Below are positions 12,554-12,702 of a stretch of 12,702 nt of DNA, piece after piece. The DNA lies in the NCBI GenBank assembly GCA_005880805.1, contig VBFZ01000175.1, forward strand, positions 1 to 12,702. The letters are read 5' to 3'. The DNA comes from Chloroflexota bacterium. GTDB lineage: Bacteria > Chloroflexota > Limnocylindria > Limnocylindrales > CSP1-4. The position numbers and the translations under genes were made by a program. The notes beneath the pieces were generated by a model, which saw nothing but the letters and a program-made list of their open reading frames with translations, did no database searches and was not told where the DNA came from. The number at the start of each line of letters is the position of its first letter. The stretch's first letter is position 1.

Positions 12554-12702
12554 TCAGGCCGAGGCGACCGCCGTGGGCGCTTGCCCGTTCGTCGCGGATC
12601 CGTCGCGATCCTGTCTGGCGAGCGCCGTGGCTTCGTCGAGCCGCAGGCTGATCACGCGACTGACCGAGTCGTCTCCCACGGTGACCCCGTACAGCGCGTC
12701 GG
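12554..12702 (-). CDS. smc: Chromosome segregation protein SMC, C-terminal end only
   Basis: Only 48 codons plus 2 nt are inside the window. They read DALYGVTVGDDSVSRVISLRLDE and then a polar tail ending in TAVASA. The LYGVT...GVSRVISL-like strand is the typical last element of the SMC head ATPase domain, and the smc-ftsY adjacency is common. The extra ~25 residues after it (ATALARQDRDG...) are a low-complexity tail. SMC compacts and segregates chromosomes with ScpA/ScpB. The gene stops 49 nt before ftsY. Assignment rests on this short stretch and the context. Confidence 0.85.
   Translation of the reverse strand, partial: DALYGVTVGDDSVSRVISLRLDEATALARQDRDGSATNGQAPTAVASA

Noticed and set aside
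10678..12651. A 657-codon open frame on the plus strand
   Set aside because: It runs out of frame through the MFS gene and antisense through ftsY. Its composition is Arg/Gly-rich, typical of shadow frames in GC-rich DNA, and it matches no family.
1..12702. CRISPR arrays, insertion sequences, attachment sites, replication origin or a defence island
   Set aside because: No spaced direct repeats of CRISPR type, no transposase or integrase, no terminal inverted repeats and no DnaA-box cluster were seen. The content is core housekeeping plus one transporter.

Overview
This 12.7 kb window is a GC-rich (roughly two-thirds G+C by eye), densely packed bacterial housekeeping segment. It carries two classic translation and secretion clusters on the minus strand, with one unrelated transporter gene on the plus strand. 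Minus-strand order, read 5' to 3' from the right edge, is: smc (3' end only), ftsY, [plus-strand MFS transporter], ffh, a DUF3352-type membrane-anchored protein, rpsP, khpA, rimM, trmD, rplS, rnhB, yraN, a gap of about 400 nt, then rpsB, tsf, pyrH, frr (5' end only). The gene order, the GC content, the short EF-Ts (191 aa) and the DUF3352 protein inside the ffh operon suggest a high-GC Chloroflexota lineage (Limnocylindria/Ellin6529-like). An actinobacterial relative is the main alternative. This placement is inference; no rRNA is present to settle it.

Region by region. (1) 12554-12702 and 11287-12504: the end of smc and then ftsY, the SRP receptor. (2) 9956-11290: a 12-TM-type MFS exporter on the opposite strand, sitting where many bacteria have ftsY-(ylxM)-ffh. 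Its stop codon overlaps the ftsY stop codon. (3) 9818-9955: a divergent control region between the MFS gene and ffh. (4) 8486-9817 ffh, 6753-8468 DUF3352, 6446-6724 rpsP, 6203-6436 khpA, 5566-6186 rimM, 4841-5569 trmD: one tightly spaced operon for SRP, the small ribosomal subunit, 16S maturation and tRNA m1G37 methylation. (5) 4739-4840: a gap with an extended -10 promoter candidate, then rplS, rnhB and yraN. (6) 2634-3079: a non-coding gap with a possible terminator hairpin for yraN and a candidate rpsB promoter and leader. (7) 1-2633: rpsB-tsf-pyrH-frr, joined by stop/start overlaps.

Ffh and FtsY form the co-translational targeting GTPase pair. S16, S2 and L19 are ribosomal proteins. RimM and KhpA act on RNA and ribosome assembly. 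TrmD modifies tRNA. EF-Ts and RRF serve elongation and recycling, PyrH makes UDP, and RNase HII removes ribonucleotides from DNA.

I found no CRISPR, insertion sequence, tRNA or rRNA, and no clearly new multi-gene system. The points most worth a second look are: an RNase HII lacking the GRG substrate-recognition motif and carrying a four-copy acidic repeat tail; a duplicated-lobe DUF3352 protein wired into the ffh operon; the inverted MFS insertion with overlapping convergent stop codons; a Glu where TrmD normally has its catalytic Asp; and several candidate promoters and hairpins that would divide the operons.
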